A DNA stretch of 40,465 bases, taken from assembly GCA_964441935.1 (NCBI GenBank), contig CAYTXI010000003.1, positions 1-40,465 of the forward strand, written 5' to 3'. Under the pieces are notes generated by a model, which worked only from the letters and a program-made list of their open reading frames with translations, was not told where the DNA came from and made no database searches. Numbering within the stretch: the first letter of the stretch is position 1; the number at the start of each line of letters is the position of its first letter. Shown in pieces: positions 31,805-40,229 of this stretch. The DNA comes from JBBDMC01 sp964441935. GTDB taxonomy: Bacteria > Pseudomonadota > Alphaproteobacteria > Rhizobiales > Kaistiaceae. Made by a program: the position numbers and the translations under genes.

Positions 31805-33223
31805 ATGGCCGCCGCCTTCAACGAGATGTTCGCCGACGTCGACGTTTGCCGGCCTGGCTACAAATTCCTTCAGCGCTGGCTGAAATCCACGCCGCCGGAC
31901 GTACTCGCCGCGCGCCGCTCCGAGGCCGAGCTGCTCTTCCGCCGCATCGGCATCACCTTCGCCGTGTATGGCACCGCCGAGGCTGAGGAGCGCATCATCC
32001 CTTTCGACATCATTCCGCGTGTGTTCACGAGGGCGGAGTGGCAGCGCCTGACCCGAGGCCTCGAGCAACGGGTGAGAGCCCTCAATGCCTTCCTTGCCGA
32101 CATCTACGGCAACGCCGAGATACTGGCCGCCGGCAAGGTTCCCGCCGACCTCATCTACCGCGACCCCCACTTCCGCCCCGAGATGGCCGGTCTCAAGCTG
32201 CCCAACAATGTTTACATCCACATCGCCGGCATCGACATTGTCCGCGTCGACGACGAGGATTTCTACGTTCTGGAGGACAATGTCCGCACGCCGTCCGGCG
32301 TCTCCTACATGCTGGAAAACCGCGAAGTTATGATGCGGCTGTTTCCCGACCTGTTCGCGGTCAACCGCATCGCGCCTGTCGAGAACTACCCCGAGGAGTT
32401 GCTCGCCACACTGCTGTCGGTCGCCCCGCATTCGGCACCGGACGAGCCAACCGTGGCGCTGCTGACGCCCGGACCATTCAACAGCGCCTACTACGAACAC
32501 TCTTTCCTCGCCGACAAACTCGGCGTCGAATTGGTCGAGGGCCGCGACCTCTTGGTCCGTGACAACGTAGTCGTCATGCGCACCACCGAGGGACTGAAGC
32601 GCGTCGACGTCCTCTACCGCCGACTAGACGACGACTTCCTCGACCCCCTCACCTTCCGACCCGATTCCACCCTCGGCGTCCCTGGGCTGATGAACGCCTA
32701 CCGCGCCGGTAACATCACGCTCGCCAACGCGGTGGGCACCGGGCTCGCCGACGACAAGGCGGTCTATTCGTACGTGCCCGAGATCGTCCGGTTCTATCTC
32801 GGCGAGGAGCCTATCTTGAAGAACGTGCCGACTTGGCGCTGCCGCGAGCCCGACGCGCTGGCGCACGTCCTGGCCCATCTCAACGAGCTGGTGGTCAAGG
32901 AAGTCTCTGGCTCCGGCGGTTACGGCATGATGATCGGACCGGTCGCCGACACGACGACGCGCGAGGCATTCGCCGCCAAAGTCACCGCCAACCCGGCGAA
33001 CTTCATCGCCCAGCCGACGCTGGCGCTGTCGACATCGCCAACCTTCGTCGACTCCGGCGTGGCGCCGCGCCACGTCGATCTCAGGCCCTTCGTCCTGTCT
33101 GGTGCCGACCGCGTGCGCATCGTTCCCGGCGGCCTCACCCGCGTTGCCTTGCAGCAGGGATCTCTGGTGGTGAACTCCAGCCAGGGCGGCGGCACCAAGG
33201 ACACCTGGGTTCTGGACGCATGA
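31805..33223 (+). CDS. Circularly permuted ATP-grasp type 2 protein (Anbu cluster)
   Basis: 472 residues of the circularly permuted ATP-grasp family (DUF404/DUF407). Recognisable are RRIGITFAVYG, ERIIPFDIIPRVF, GIDIVRVDDEDFYVLEDNVRTPSGVSYM near residue 145, VKEVSGSGGYGMMIGP near 360, and the C-terminal SSQGGGTKDTWVL. The fold predicts ATP-dependent ligation of an amino group to a carboxylate, perhaps a peptide or isopeptide bond; the substrate is unknown. ATG 31805 follows GGAAGGA. It is the first of four genes in the conserved order ATP-grasp, alpha-E, transglutaminase, Anbu. Confidence 0.92.
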   Translation: MAAAFNEMFADVDVCRPGYKFLQRWLKSTPPDVLAARRSEAELLFRRIGITFAVYGTAEAEERIIPFDIIPRVFTRAEWQRLTRGLEQRVRALNAFLADIYGNAEILAAGKVPADLIYRDPHFRPEMAGLKLPNNVYIHIAGIDIVRVDDEDFYVLEDNVRTPSGVSYMLENREVMMRLFPDLFAVNRIAPVENYPEELLATLLSVAPHSAPDEPTVALLTPGPFNSAYYEHSFLADKLGVELVEGRDLLVRDNVVVMRTTEGLKRVDVLYRRLDDDFLDPLTFRPDSTLGVPGLMNAYRAGNITLANAVGTGLADDKAVYSYVPEIVRFYLGEEPILKNVPTWRCREPDALAHVLAHLNELVVKEVSGSGGYGMMIGPVADTTTREAFAAKVTANPANFIAQPTLALSTSPTFVDSGVAPRHVDLRPFVLSGADRVRIVPGGLTRVALQQGSLVVNSSQGGGTKDTWVLDA

Positions 33224-33299
33224 CGATCGCTCATATGGATTTGGCGCGCCGTTTGCGTGGGTCTCCTCCGCGCGGACCCCGGATTGCGTCGGCTCCACT

Positions 33300-34244
33300 A
33301 TGCTGAGCCGCACGGCCGACAGCCTGTTCTGGCTGGCCCGCTACGTGGAGCGCGCCGACAACACGGCGCGCATCATCGACGCGGCCCGCCGCCTAAGCGC
33401 CATGCCTGAATCCTTCGCCGGTGAATCGAACGAATGGGAATCCGCACTCGCGGCCGCCGGCGCGCTGGCCGCCTTCGAGCAGCACCACCGGACCGCCGAC
33501 CGCGAGACGGTGATCGATTTCCTGGCGTTTTCCGCCGACAACCCATCGAGCATCAAGCACTGCCTGGCAACCGCGCGCCACAACGGCCGGGCCGAACGCA
33601 CCGCGCTCACCGGCGACATGTGGGAGGCGATCAACACCGGCTGGCTGGAGCTTCAGCGCTTCGACGGCACCCGCATGGACCGCGACACGCTGACCGAGTT
33701 CCTGAGCCGGGTGAAGGAGGCGTGCCTTCGCTTCGACGGCTCGGCCTACCGCACCATGCTCAGGAGCGACGCCTATTTCTTCCTGCGCCTCGGCGTCTAC
33801 CTGGAGCGCGCCGACTCCACCGCGCGCATACTTGATGTCAAGTACCACCTCCTTCTGCCGGAGGGCGCCCGCGTCGGCGGCGGCCTCGACTATTTCCAGT
33901 GGTCGTCGATTCTGCGCTCGGTGTCAGCATTGACCGCCTACCGCTGGGTCTACCACGAGAGCCTCAAGCCGTGGCTGATCGCCGATCTTCTTGTGCTCAA
34001 CGACCAGATGCCACGCTCGCTGGCGAGCTGCTACGAGAACCTGACCATGTTTCTCGACGAGGTGTCTCAGGCTTACGGGCGCCAAGGCCCGGCCCAGCGC
34101 ATCGCCCGCTCTATCCGCACGCGCCTCCAGAACGCCGAAATCTCGGAGATTTTCCAGAAGAAGGGGCTACACGAGTTTCTCACCGAGTTCATCGCCGACA
34201 ACCACCGCCTTGGCGCCGCCATCGCCGAGCAATACCTGACTTGA
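33300..34244 (+). CDS. Alpha-E domain protein (Anbu cluster)
   Basis: 314 residues, almost entirely helical, of the alpha-E (DUF403) family. The family opening MLSRTADSLFWLARYVERADNTARI is present, as are an internal repeat-like FFLRLGVYLERADSTARILDVKYH and the W-x-S segment FQWSSILRSVSALTAYR. The biochemical role is unknown; it always accompanies the ATP-grasp and transglutaminase genes. It starts 76 bp after the ATP-grasp gene and ends 3 bp before the next. Confidence 0.92.
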   Translation: MLSRTADSLFWLARYVERADNTARIIDAARRLSAMPESFAGESNEWESALAAAGALAAFEQHHRTADRETVIDFLAFSADNPSSIKHCLATARHNGRAERTALTGDMWEAINTGWLELQRFDGTRMDRDTLTEFLSRVKEACLRFDGSAYRTMLRSDAYFFLRLGVYLERADSTARILDVKYHLLLPEGARVGGGLDYFQWSSILRSVSALTAYRWVYHESLKPWLIADLLVLNDQMPRSLASCYENLTMFLDEVSQAYGRQGPAQRIARSIRTRLQNAEISEIFQKKGLHEFLTEFIADNHRLGAAIAEQYLT

Positions 34245-34247
34245 ACC

Positions 34248-35111
34248 ATGCGCCTGGGCATCCGCCACGAGACCGCCTACGCCTACGACACTCCGGCGAC
34301 GCGCGCCGTCCAGACGGTTCGGCTCACCCCCCGCGGCCACGACGGCCAGTTCGTCATCGATTGGCGGATCGACGTCGACCACGACTGCCGACTCGACCAC
34401 ACGACCGACGCCTTCGGCAACCAAGTCCACAGTTTCACCCTCGACGGGCCGCTCGACGGATTCACCATCGTCGCGCACGGCGAGGTCGAAACCGTCGACA
34501 CCCATGGTGTTCTGAACGGTCAGGTGGAGCGATTTCCGCCGGTCGTCTTCCTGCGCGATACGGCACTGACGGCATCCGACGCCACGCTCCGCTCCTTCGC
34601 CGACGAGATCGCCGCGCGCGCCGGCGACAACCGTATCGACCTCATGCACGCAGTCATGGACGGCATCCGCGAGCGCATGCGTTTCGAAGTCGACGCCACC
34701 GACACGGGCACCAGCGCAATCGAGGCGTTCACCCACCGCCACGGTGTTTGCCAGGACTTTGCCCACGTCTTCATCGCGGCCGTCCGCCATCTCGGGATTC
34801 CGGCCCGGTACACGAGCGGCTACATGCTCCGCGTCGACGAGCTCAACAAGGAGCAGCCCGCCGGCCACGCGTGGGCCGAGACGCTAATCGAAGATCTCGG
34901 CTGGGTCGGCTTCGATCCGACCAACGGCATCAGCCCGACCGACGCGTATGTGCGCGTCGCCGTCGGCCTCGACTACCTCGACGCCGCCCCCGTGCGCGGC
35001 GCCCGCTACGGCGGCGACGGCGAGACCCTTGCGGTCAAGGTCTCGATCAGCCACGGCGGCCGACCTCGGCGCTCGCATCCAACCGCAGCCCAATGGCAGC
35101 GGCAGACATGA
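34248..35111 (+). CDS. Transglutaminase-like cysteine protease family protein (Anbu cluster)
   Basis: 287 residues. An N-terminal beta region (about 1-110; MRLGIRHETAYAYDTPA) precedes the transglutaminase core. The triad is Cys in HGVCQDFAHVFIAAVRHLGIPARY, His in AGHAWAETLI and Asp in GFDPTNG. Such proteins may cut or form amide bonds, a natural opposite or partner to the ATP-grasp enzyme. It begins 3 bp after the alpha-E stop, so translation is probably coupled. A basic tail (SHGGRPRRSHPT) ends the protein. Confidence 0.92.
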   Translation: MRLGIRHETAYAYDTPATRAVQTVRLTPRGHDGQFVIDWRIDVDHDCRLDHTTDAFGNQVHSFTLDGPLDGFTIVAHGEVETVDTHGVLNGQVERFPPVVFLRDTALTASDATLRSFADEIAARAGDNRIDLMHAVMDGIRERMRFEVDATDTGTSAIEAFTHRHGVCQDFAHVFIAAVRHLGIPARYTSGYMLRVDELNKEQPAGHAWAETLIEDLGWVGFDPTNGISPTDAYVRVAVGLDYLDAAPVRGARYGGDGETLAVKVSISHGGRPRRSHPTAAQWQRQT

Positions 35112-35239
35112 GGCCGCGGCCCGCCGTCTCCAACGTGGAATCTGCGGGGCACTCTTTTGCGTTGCGACTCGCCTGGAAAGCCCCGAAATTCAGGCCCCGG
35201 CAAAGGCAGCGGAAAAGCCCCACGGCAGAGGCGCCCGAG

Positions 35240-35986
35240 ATGACGTATTGCGTTGGCCTGCTTGTCCGCGAGGGACTGGTGATGATCGCCGATACCCGCA
35301 CCAACGCGGGCGTCGACAACGTCGCCGTCTTCCGCAAGCTGCAGGTGTTCGAGAGCCCCGGCGAGCGCGTCATGGCGCTCGCCACCGCCGGCAACCTCGC
35401 GGTCGGCCAGTCGGTCACGTCCCTCCTCACAGAGGGGATAAACAACCCCGACACCGGTGCAACAGAGACGATCGCCGACATGCCGAGCATGTTCAAGGCG
35501 GCGCAGTTCGTCGGCCGCGCCATCCGGGAAGTGCACCGCGTCGACGGCCCGGCGCTCGACCAGTCGCAGCAGGGCGGTTTTGACGTGTCGATGCTGCTCG
35601 GCGGCCAGGTCGCCGGCGGGCGCCTGCGCCTGTTCATGATCTACGCCGCCGGTAACTTCATCGAGGCGACCGACGACACGCCGTACCTGCAGATCGGCGA
35701 GCACAAGTACGGCAAGCCGATCCTCGACCGCTCGATCACCGAGACCACCAGCCTCGACGACGCGTTGAAGCTCGGATTGATCTCAATGGATTCGACGATC
35801 CGCTCCAACATCGGCGTCGGGCTCCCGATCGACCTCGTCGTCATCCGGCGCGACGCGCTCAAGGCACGCTTGACCTACCGCATTGAGGCGGCCGAGCCGT
35901 ACTTCCACGACCTGCGCGAGCGGTGGTCGGCGGCGCTGCGCGCCGCCCACCACGCCATCCCGCCGCCACCCTACGCCAGCGACTGA
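35240..35986 (+). CDS. Anbu, proteasome-like N-terminal threonine peptidase
   Basis: 248 residues of the Anbu (ancestral beta subunit) branch of the proteasome/HslV family. After Met removal the sequence begins T1-Y-C-V-G-L-L, giving the N-terminal nucleophile. D17 in MIADTRTNAG and the Lys in VFRKLQVF supply the rest of the catalytic set. No AAA+ unfoldase gene is linked, as usual for Anbu. Linkage to the three preceding genes defines the cluster, whose substrate is unknown. ATG 35240 is chosen because it exposes Thr1; the open frame upstream is shadow. The last residues PPPPYASD are a flexible tail. Confidence 0.93.
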   Translation: MTYCVGLLVREGLVMIADTRTNAGVDNVAVFRKLQVFESPGERVMALATAGNLAVGQSVTSLLTEGINNPDTGATETIADMPSMFKAAQFVGRAIREVHRVDGPALDQSQQGGFDVSMLLGGQVAGGRLRLFMIYAAGNFIEATDDTPYLQIGEHKYGKPILDRSITETTSLDDALKLGLISMDSTIRSNIGVGLPIDLVVIRRDALKARLTYRIEAAEPYFHDLRERWSAALRAAHHAIPPPPYASD

Positions 35987-36069
35987 CGACTGCGTTCGCC
36001 GCGCGCAAATGGACAGCGACCGTCACGCGACGGTAGCCTTCCGGACCGCGAACAAGGGGAGGACCATCA

Positions 36070-36828
36070 ATGGCTGGACAAGACAGAATTGCCCTCGTCA
36101 CCGGTGCCGGATCCGGCATTGGCAGGGCCGCGGCGATCGCGCTCACCAGCACCGGCTTTGCCGTTACCCTCGCCGGCCGTCGCCGCGAGCAGCTCGACGT
36201 CGTTGCTGGCGAGGTCGCGACGTCGGGTGCAAAGACGCTGGTGGTCCCCACGGACGTCACCGATCCAAGATCAGTCGCCGTCCTCTTCGCCACGGTCAAC
36301 GAGACCTTTGGCCGGCTTGACGTCCTGTTCAACAACGCCGGCATTGGTGCGCCACCAATCGGCCTCGACGAGCTGACGTTCGACCAATGGCAGGCGGTCG
36401 TCGCCACCAACCTCACCGGCGCTTTCCTGTGCACCCAGGAGGCCTTCCGGTTAATGAAGGCGCAAAGCCCACGCGGGGGCCGCATCATCAACAACGGCTC
36501 GATCTCCGCCCACGTTCCGCGGCCGAACTCTGCCCCCTACACCGCGACCAAGCACGCAATCACCGGCCTCACCCGTTCGACCGCCCTCGACGGCCGCCAA
36601 TTCGACATCGCCTGCGGTCAGATCGACATCGGCAACGCCGCGACCGAGATGGCTTCACCCAGCGGTGAGGGCGCGTTACAGGCGCATGGCGCAGTCGTTC
36701 CCGAGCCGCTGATGGACGTCGACCACGTCGGCCGGGCGATTGCCTACATGGCGAGTCTGCCGCTCGACGCGAACGTCCTTTTCATGACGGTGATGGCGAC
36801 GAAGATGCCGTTCGTCGGCCGCGGCTGA
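36070..36828 (+). CDS. Short-chain dehydrogenase/reductase
   Basis: 252 residues with a complete SDR pattern: TGAGSGIG near residue 12, NNAG at about 90, catalytic Ser in NNGSISAHVP and YTATKH (YxxxK). An Arg pair in AGRRREQLD after the second strand suggests NADP preference. It belongs to the classical family; the substrate is unknown. The ATG at 36070 is preceded by AGGGGAGGACCATCA, a strong site. It ends 2 bp before the stop of the convergent cyclophilin-like gene. Confidence 0.9.
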   Translation: MAGQDRIALVTGAGSGIGRAAAIALTSTGFAVTLAGRRREQLDVVAGEVATSGAKTLVVPTDVTDPRSVAVLFATVNETFGRLDVLFNNAGIGAPPIGLDELTFDQWQAVVATNLTGAFLCTQEAFRLMKAQSPRGGRIINNGSISAHVPRPNSAPYTATKHAITGLTRSTALDGRQFDIACGQIDIGNAATEMASPSGEGALQAHGAVVPEPLMDVDHVGRAIAYMASLPLDANVLFMTVMATKMPFVGRG

Positions 36829-36830
36829 AC

Positions 36831-37205
36831 CTATTCCAGGCGCCGCACGGTGATCTTGCTGTCGGCCGCGACGCGCGACAGGCGTCTCACGTCGTCCCTG
36901 GTCGTCGCGAAGATGTTGCACGGACTGGCCAAGCGCGTCTCGTCACCGCGGCTGATCGGCGTCCTGCCGTAGCCAATGGCGATCGCGTCGCCGTCCGGCC
37001 AGAAGGCGATTTCGCCCGGCTCGACGACCGCACGCGCGCCCGCTTCGCGCTCAACCGAGACGGGCGTGGTGAAGTAGACCTCCTCGCCCCAGGTCATAGC
37101 ACTGGCCGAGAACGGCACCGCCGCCCACACCGCGTCCGCGGTCGGCGTGTTGGCAAGGTCAAGCGTGATCGTCACGCCGTCGAAATCGATGGCAACCTGT
37201 CGCAT
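36831..37205 (-). CDS. Cyclophilin-like fold protein (DUF3830/PF04126 type)
   Basis: 124 residues with the family pattern VAIDFDGVTITLDLANTPTA, WGEEVYFTTPV, VEPGEIAFWPDGDAIAIGYG, and TPISRGDETRLASPCNIFA. The fold resembles cyclophilin, but the peptidyl-prolyl isomerase catalytic Arg/Phe set is not evident. Members are often linked to amino-acid or drug-like metabolism; function is unknown here. ATG 37205 is used; a TTG at 37223 would extend it six codons. It lies downstream of usg on the same strand, 31 bp away. Confidence 0.85.
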   Translation of the reverse strand: MRQVAIDFDGVTITLDLANTPTADAVWAAVPFSASAMTWGEEVYFTTPVSVEREAGARAVVEPGEIAFWPDGDAIAIGYGRTPISRGDETRLASPCNIFATTRDDVRRLSRVAADSKITVRRLE

Positions 37206-37236
37206 CGCTGTCCGGCCGCGCAAAGCGTCGGCAAGT

Positions 37237-37506
37237 TCACTGCAGACGGAACTCGGCCGAGATGGTGCGCAGTTCGCTGTCGGTGATCAACCGCTGGTGG
37301 GCGACGGTGACGGAATGCAGCGGCCCGTCGAGCTCGCGCTGCCAGAAATCAAGGAAACGTTGAAGCTCGGGGAACGACGGCGCCAGGTCATATTCCTGCC
37401 AGACGAACGTCTGCAATACCCCCGGATGGTCTGGCATCCGGTAGAGAATACTCGCCGTCGTCAGGCCGAATCCTTCCAGCTGCCGTTTGTACTGCTCCAG
37501 GGCCAT
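37237..37506 (-). CDS. usg: Usg protein
   Basis: 89 residues matching the alphaproteobacterial Usg family: LEQYKRQLEGFGLTTASILYR, VLQTFVWQEYDLAP, FLDFWQRELDGPLHSVTVAH. The name comes from its place near trpF in Caulobacter; no biochemical role is established. GGGGAGATTGGCG directly precedes ATG 37506, so the nine upstream codons are not used. No trp genes are present in this window. Confidence 0.93.
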   Translation of the reverse strand: MALEQYKRQLEGFGLTTASILYRMPDHPGVLQTFVWQEYDLAPSFPELQRFLDFWQRELDGPLHSVTVAHQRLITDSELRTISAEFRLQ

Positions 37507-37642
37507 CGCCAATCTCCCCTTCCGAGACCGCATCCCCTCCCACCCAAGGTTTGGGCGTCAGGACCACAATTGCAATCCGGATATGGTTAATTTTGGCTGA
37601 AACGCCGACGATTGGCAGCCCACGCCGGCGGCTGCTGACAGC

Positions 37643-38347
37643 TCAGCCGACGGCCGGCGTCTCACCGCGATGGGCGGCGGCAATGTTGGAGCGGTTAAGC
37701 TTGTCGCCGAGGCTGCGCTCGATCGCCAGCTCGATGGCATCCTGCAGATCGACGTGGCTGTCGAGCAGCCGGTAGAGGCGCTTGGCCTCGAAGCTCAGAT
37801 AGCGAACCGGCGTCGCGCAGACCGACGTCGCCGTTGCCGGCGTTCCGGTCGCCATCCCAACCTCACCGATAAGCGTCCCGGGGCCACACTCGGCCACCTT
37901 TTTGCCGTCAACCACGATGTCGACCTGGCCCCGCGTGATAAAGCTGAGCTCCTCAACGGCCTCGCCGACGCGCGTCAGCGTCGTGCCGGCGATCACTTCG
38001 CGCCACCGGCCGACGTCGAGTAGGCGTCTGACCTGGGCCGGCGTCAGCGTCGGCACCGCCTGGTCGCGGAACATGCGCTCCTCACCGGTAAGCGGCCTGC
38101 CCGGCCGCCGGCTGCTGGCCAGAGCCAAACGCACCAAAACGACCACCGCCAGCAGGCTCCACCAGAACAGCCCGACCGAGTCATGCGCAACCAGGGCAGA
38201 AAGCACGACGCCGGCGACGGCCGCGATCAACGCCACCAGCCGGACGAGCCCAAGGGTCGGCATTGCTAGGGCGACCACAACGAGGAACAGAGCCGCGTGG
38301 CGCACGAGCGTCTCCGGTGCGAAAGCTTCCGTCAGCCACATCGACAT
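37643..38347 (-). CDS. Membrane protein with cyclic-nucleotide-binding-like domain (Popeye-like)
   Basis: 234 residues. Three hydrophobic spans lie in the first ~85 residues (AALFLVVVALAMPTLGLV, LVALIAAVAGVVLSALVA, LFWWSLLAVVVLVRLAL). A cNMP-binding fold follows (about 100-220), with GEVGMATGTPATATSV in place of the phosphate-binding cassette. The Arg that normally holds the cyclic phosphate (PRxAT) is Ala here, so classical cAMP binding is doubtful, as in eukaryotic Popeye proteins, which have a diverged cassette. ATG 38347 (MSMWLTEAF) has GGGAAG upstream. It stands between the XdhC operon and usg on the same strand. Confidence 0.83.
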   Translation of the reverse strand: MSMWLTEAFAPETLVRHAALFLVVVALAMPTLGLVRLVALIAAVAGVVLSALVAHDSVGLFWWSLLAVVVLVRLALASSRRPGRPLTGEERMFRDQAVPTLTPAQVRRLLDVGRWREVIAGTTLTRVGEAVEELSFITRGQVDIVVDGKKVAECGPGTLIGEVGMATGTPATATSVCATPVRYLSFEAKRLYRLLDSHVDLQDAIELAIERSLGDKLNRSNIAAAHRGETPAVG

Positions 38348-38415
38348 CGGCGTCTTCCCACTGCGTCCCACTTGTCGCGGCGGACCATACGCAATTCCGC
38401 AGATTCGGTGAACAC

Positions 38416-39030
38416 TTATCCCGAGGACGATCGGTCTGGCTCAAGGATCCCGCCGGCCTCGGCCAGCGCCTCGGGCGTATCGATGTCGCGCGCGACAACC
38501 GGACCGATCTCCACCTCCCTCACCGCCCCCCGATTCGCTTCGATCAGTCCGCGGCCACCGACGTCGCCTCCGACCGCCGTGAGGTCGGCGAAGAACCGCG
38601 ACGACCACACCACCGGGTTGCCGCGCCGGCCCTCGTCGGTGGGGACCACGATCGATGCACCGCACGCGGGATCAAGCGCGCCAATCAGCCGGTCGATGAC
38701 GGCCGCGTCGATGCCGGGCATGTCGGCGAGCAGGACCGCGAGACCGTCGACGCCGGCCGGCAAGCCGGCGATGCCAGTGGCGAGCGACGTCGACAGGCCG
38801 CCGGCGTAGTTCGGGTTGTGGACGTGGGCAACGTCGAGGCCGGCGAGCGCACCCTCGACCTCGGAGGCGCGGTAGCCGGTGACCACCATCACCGGCTCGG
38901 CGCGGCTCGCGAGCGCGGCCTCCGCAACGATCCTCACCAGCGGCTTGCCGCCGATGGTCGCCACGAGCTTGTTCGCCCCGCCCATGCGCTCCGACGACCC
39001 GGCCGCCAGGACCAAAGCGGCAACCTTCAT
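38416..39030 (-). CDS. MocA/MobA-like molybdenum cofactor nucleotidyltransferase
   Basis: 204 residues of the NTP-transferase fold. It has the nucleotide loop VLAAGSSERMGGANKLV at residues 8-24, the Lys of KLVATIGGKPL, and metal-binding LLADMPGIDAAVIDRL. It would attach CMP (MocA) or GMP to molybdopterin for xanthine dehydrogenase or CO dehydrogenase-type enzymes; linkage to XdhC genes favours MocA. The ATG overlaps the stop of the preceding XdhC gene by 4 nt, showing coupling. The ending PDRSSSG is poorly conserved. Confidence 0.88.
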   Translation of the reverse strand: MKVAALVLAAGSSERMGGANKLVATIGGKPLVRIVAEAALASRAEPVMVVTGYRASEVEGALAGLDVAHVHNPNYAGGLSTSLATGIAGLPAGVDGLAVLLADMPGIDAAVIDRLIGALDPACGASIVVPTDEGRRGNPVVWSSRFFADLTAVGGDVGGRGLIEANRGAVREVEIGPVVARDIDTPEALAEAGGILEPDRSSSG

Positions 39031-39734
39031 ACCGCCGGGTCCGCGCCGGCCACGTCGCGGCTGCGCAATGCGCGGATGACGTCGGCGAGCACGGAGACCG
39101 CGATCTCAGCCGGCGACTGGGCATCGATTGGCAATCCGATTGGCGCGTGGATGCGCGTCAGCTGGGCGTCTTCAACGCCAAGTGCCCTGAGGCGCTCGAG
39201 CCGCTTGCCGTGCGTCTTGCGGCTGCCGAGAGCGCCCACATAGAAGCAGCCGGCCTTAAGTGCCGCGACGATCGCCTCGTCGTCGATCTTCGGATCGTGG
39301 GTAAGGGCCGCGAGCGCGGTGAAAGGGTCGAGCCCGAGCTCGGGCAGCGCCGCGTCCGGCCATTCGGCAACCATCGCCACATCCGGAAACCGCTCGCGGC
39401 TCGCGAACCCAGTCCTCGGATCGACGATGGTCATGTCGAAGCCGGCGACCCGGGCCATGGGCGCCAGCGCTTGGCTGATGTGGACGGCGCCGATCACGAT
39501 CAGCCGCGGCGGCGGCAGGTGCACGGTGAGGAGCACCTCCGCGCCAGACCCGGTTGTCACCATGCCCGACTTTGCCGAGCGGAACCGCGGCGCCAAAGCT
39601 TCCGCAAGCGGGTCGCCGGCGACATCGGCCTCGCGGACGAGTCGCGCCCCGCCGCTCGCAATGTCCGTCACCACGATGACAGGCGTACGGGCGCTGCGCG
39701 CCGTGTTGAGTTGTTCCAGCGTGGCGAGGTCCAT
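39027..39734 (-). CDS. XdhC-family protein, C-terminal (Rossmann) part
   Basis: 235 residues. A short N-terminal piece (MDLATLEQLNTARSARTPVIV) leads to the XdhC Rossmann domain: PPPRLIVIGAVHISQALAPMARVAGF, VDPRTGFASRERFP, THDPKIDDEAIVAALK and YVGALGSRKTHGKRLERL. XdhC proteins carry sulfurated molybdenum cofactor to xanthine dehydrogenase-type enzymes. In many bacteria the N- and C-terminal parts are one protein; here they are two adjacent genes, 7 bp apart. ATG 39734 is chosen; the longer frame overlaps the upstream gene. Confidence 0.88.
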   Translation of the reverse strand: MDLATLEQLNTARSARTPVIVVTDIASGGARLVREADVAGDPLAEALAPRFRSAKSGMVTTGSGAEVLLTVHLPPPRLIVIGAVHISQALAPMARVAGFDMTIVDPRTGFASRERFPDVAMVAEWPDAALPELGLDPFTALAALTHDPKIDDEAIVAALKAGCFYVGALGSRKTHGKRLERLRALGVEDAQLTRIHAPIGLPIDAQSPAEIAVSVLADVIRALRSRDVAGADPAV

Positions 39735-39741
39735 TGAAGCC

Positions 39742-40071
39742 TCAGCCAAGCTTCTCGACGTAAACCCTGACGCGCCCGCCGCACGACAGACCGACCCGCC
39801 AGGCGGTCTCGTCGGCAACGCCGAACTCGAGCATCTTCGGCTTGCCCGCACCGATCACGTCGATCGCCTCGGCAACGACCGCACCTTCGACACAGCCGCC
39901 GGATACCGAACCCTCGAAATTGCCTTCGCCATCCACAACGAGGTGGCTGCCGACCGGACGCGGCGCCGAGCCCCAAGTCTCCACGACCGTCGCGATGGCG
40001 ACGTCGCGCCCGGCCTTGCACCAGGCTTCCGCGGTAGTGAGGGGGTCATGATCGGTCCGGGTTGCACGCAT
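39742..40071 (-). CDS. XdhC/CoxI-family protein, N-terminal part
   Basis: 109 residues with the XdhC_CoxI domain: VAIATVVETWGSAPRPVGSHLVV, SVSGGCVEGAVV and VGLSCGGRVRVYVE. The two motif cysteines (GCVEG, LSCGG) are conserved in proteins that handle sulfur for molybdenum cofactor. It pairs with the XdhC C-terminal protein and MocA downstream to form a three-gene maturation operon. No molybdo-hydroxylase subunit genes are in the window. ATG 40071 gives the compact domain; it diverges from the MFS gene over 158 bp. Confidence 0.87.
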   Translation of the reverse strand: MRATRTDHDPLTTAEAWCKAGRDVAIATVVETWGSAPRPVGSHLVVDGEGNFEGSVSGGCVEGAVVAEAIDVIGAGKPKMLEFGVADETAWRVGLSCGGRVRVYVEKLG

Positions 40072-40229
40072 GGGACGACCTGCGGCTTGCGATATGTCCA
40101 AGCGAATATAACGCGTCGCGCACGCAGACAAGACCTCACGGCGAGAGGGGGATCTCTGCCGCGCCTCTTTCCCCGGCCGCCCATCCAGTTCAAGATTGAA
40201 CAGTGCCCACCACAGAGACGTCTCCGCCG

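Noticed and set aside
33899..35986. A 695-codon open frame covering the alpha-E and transglutaminase genes and Anbu
   Set aside because: Only the last 248 codons match a family. The earlier part is Arg/Pro-rich shadow of the well-supported genes in other frames.
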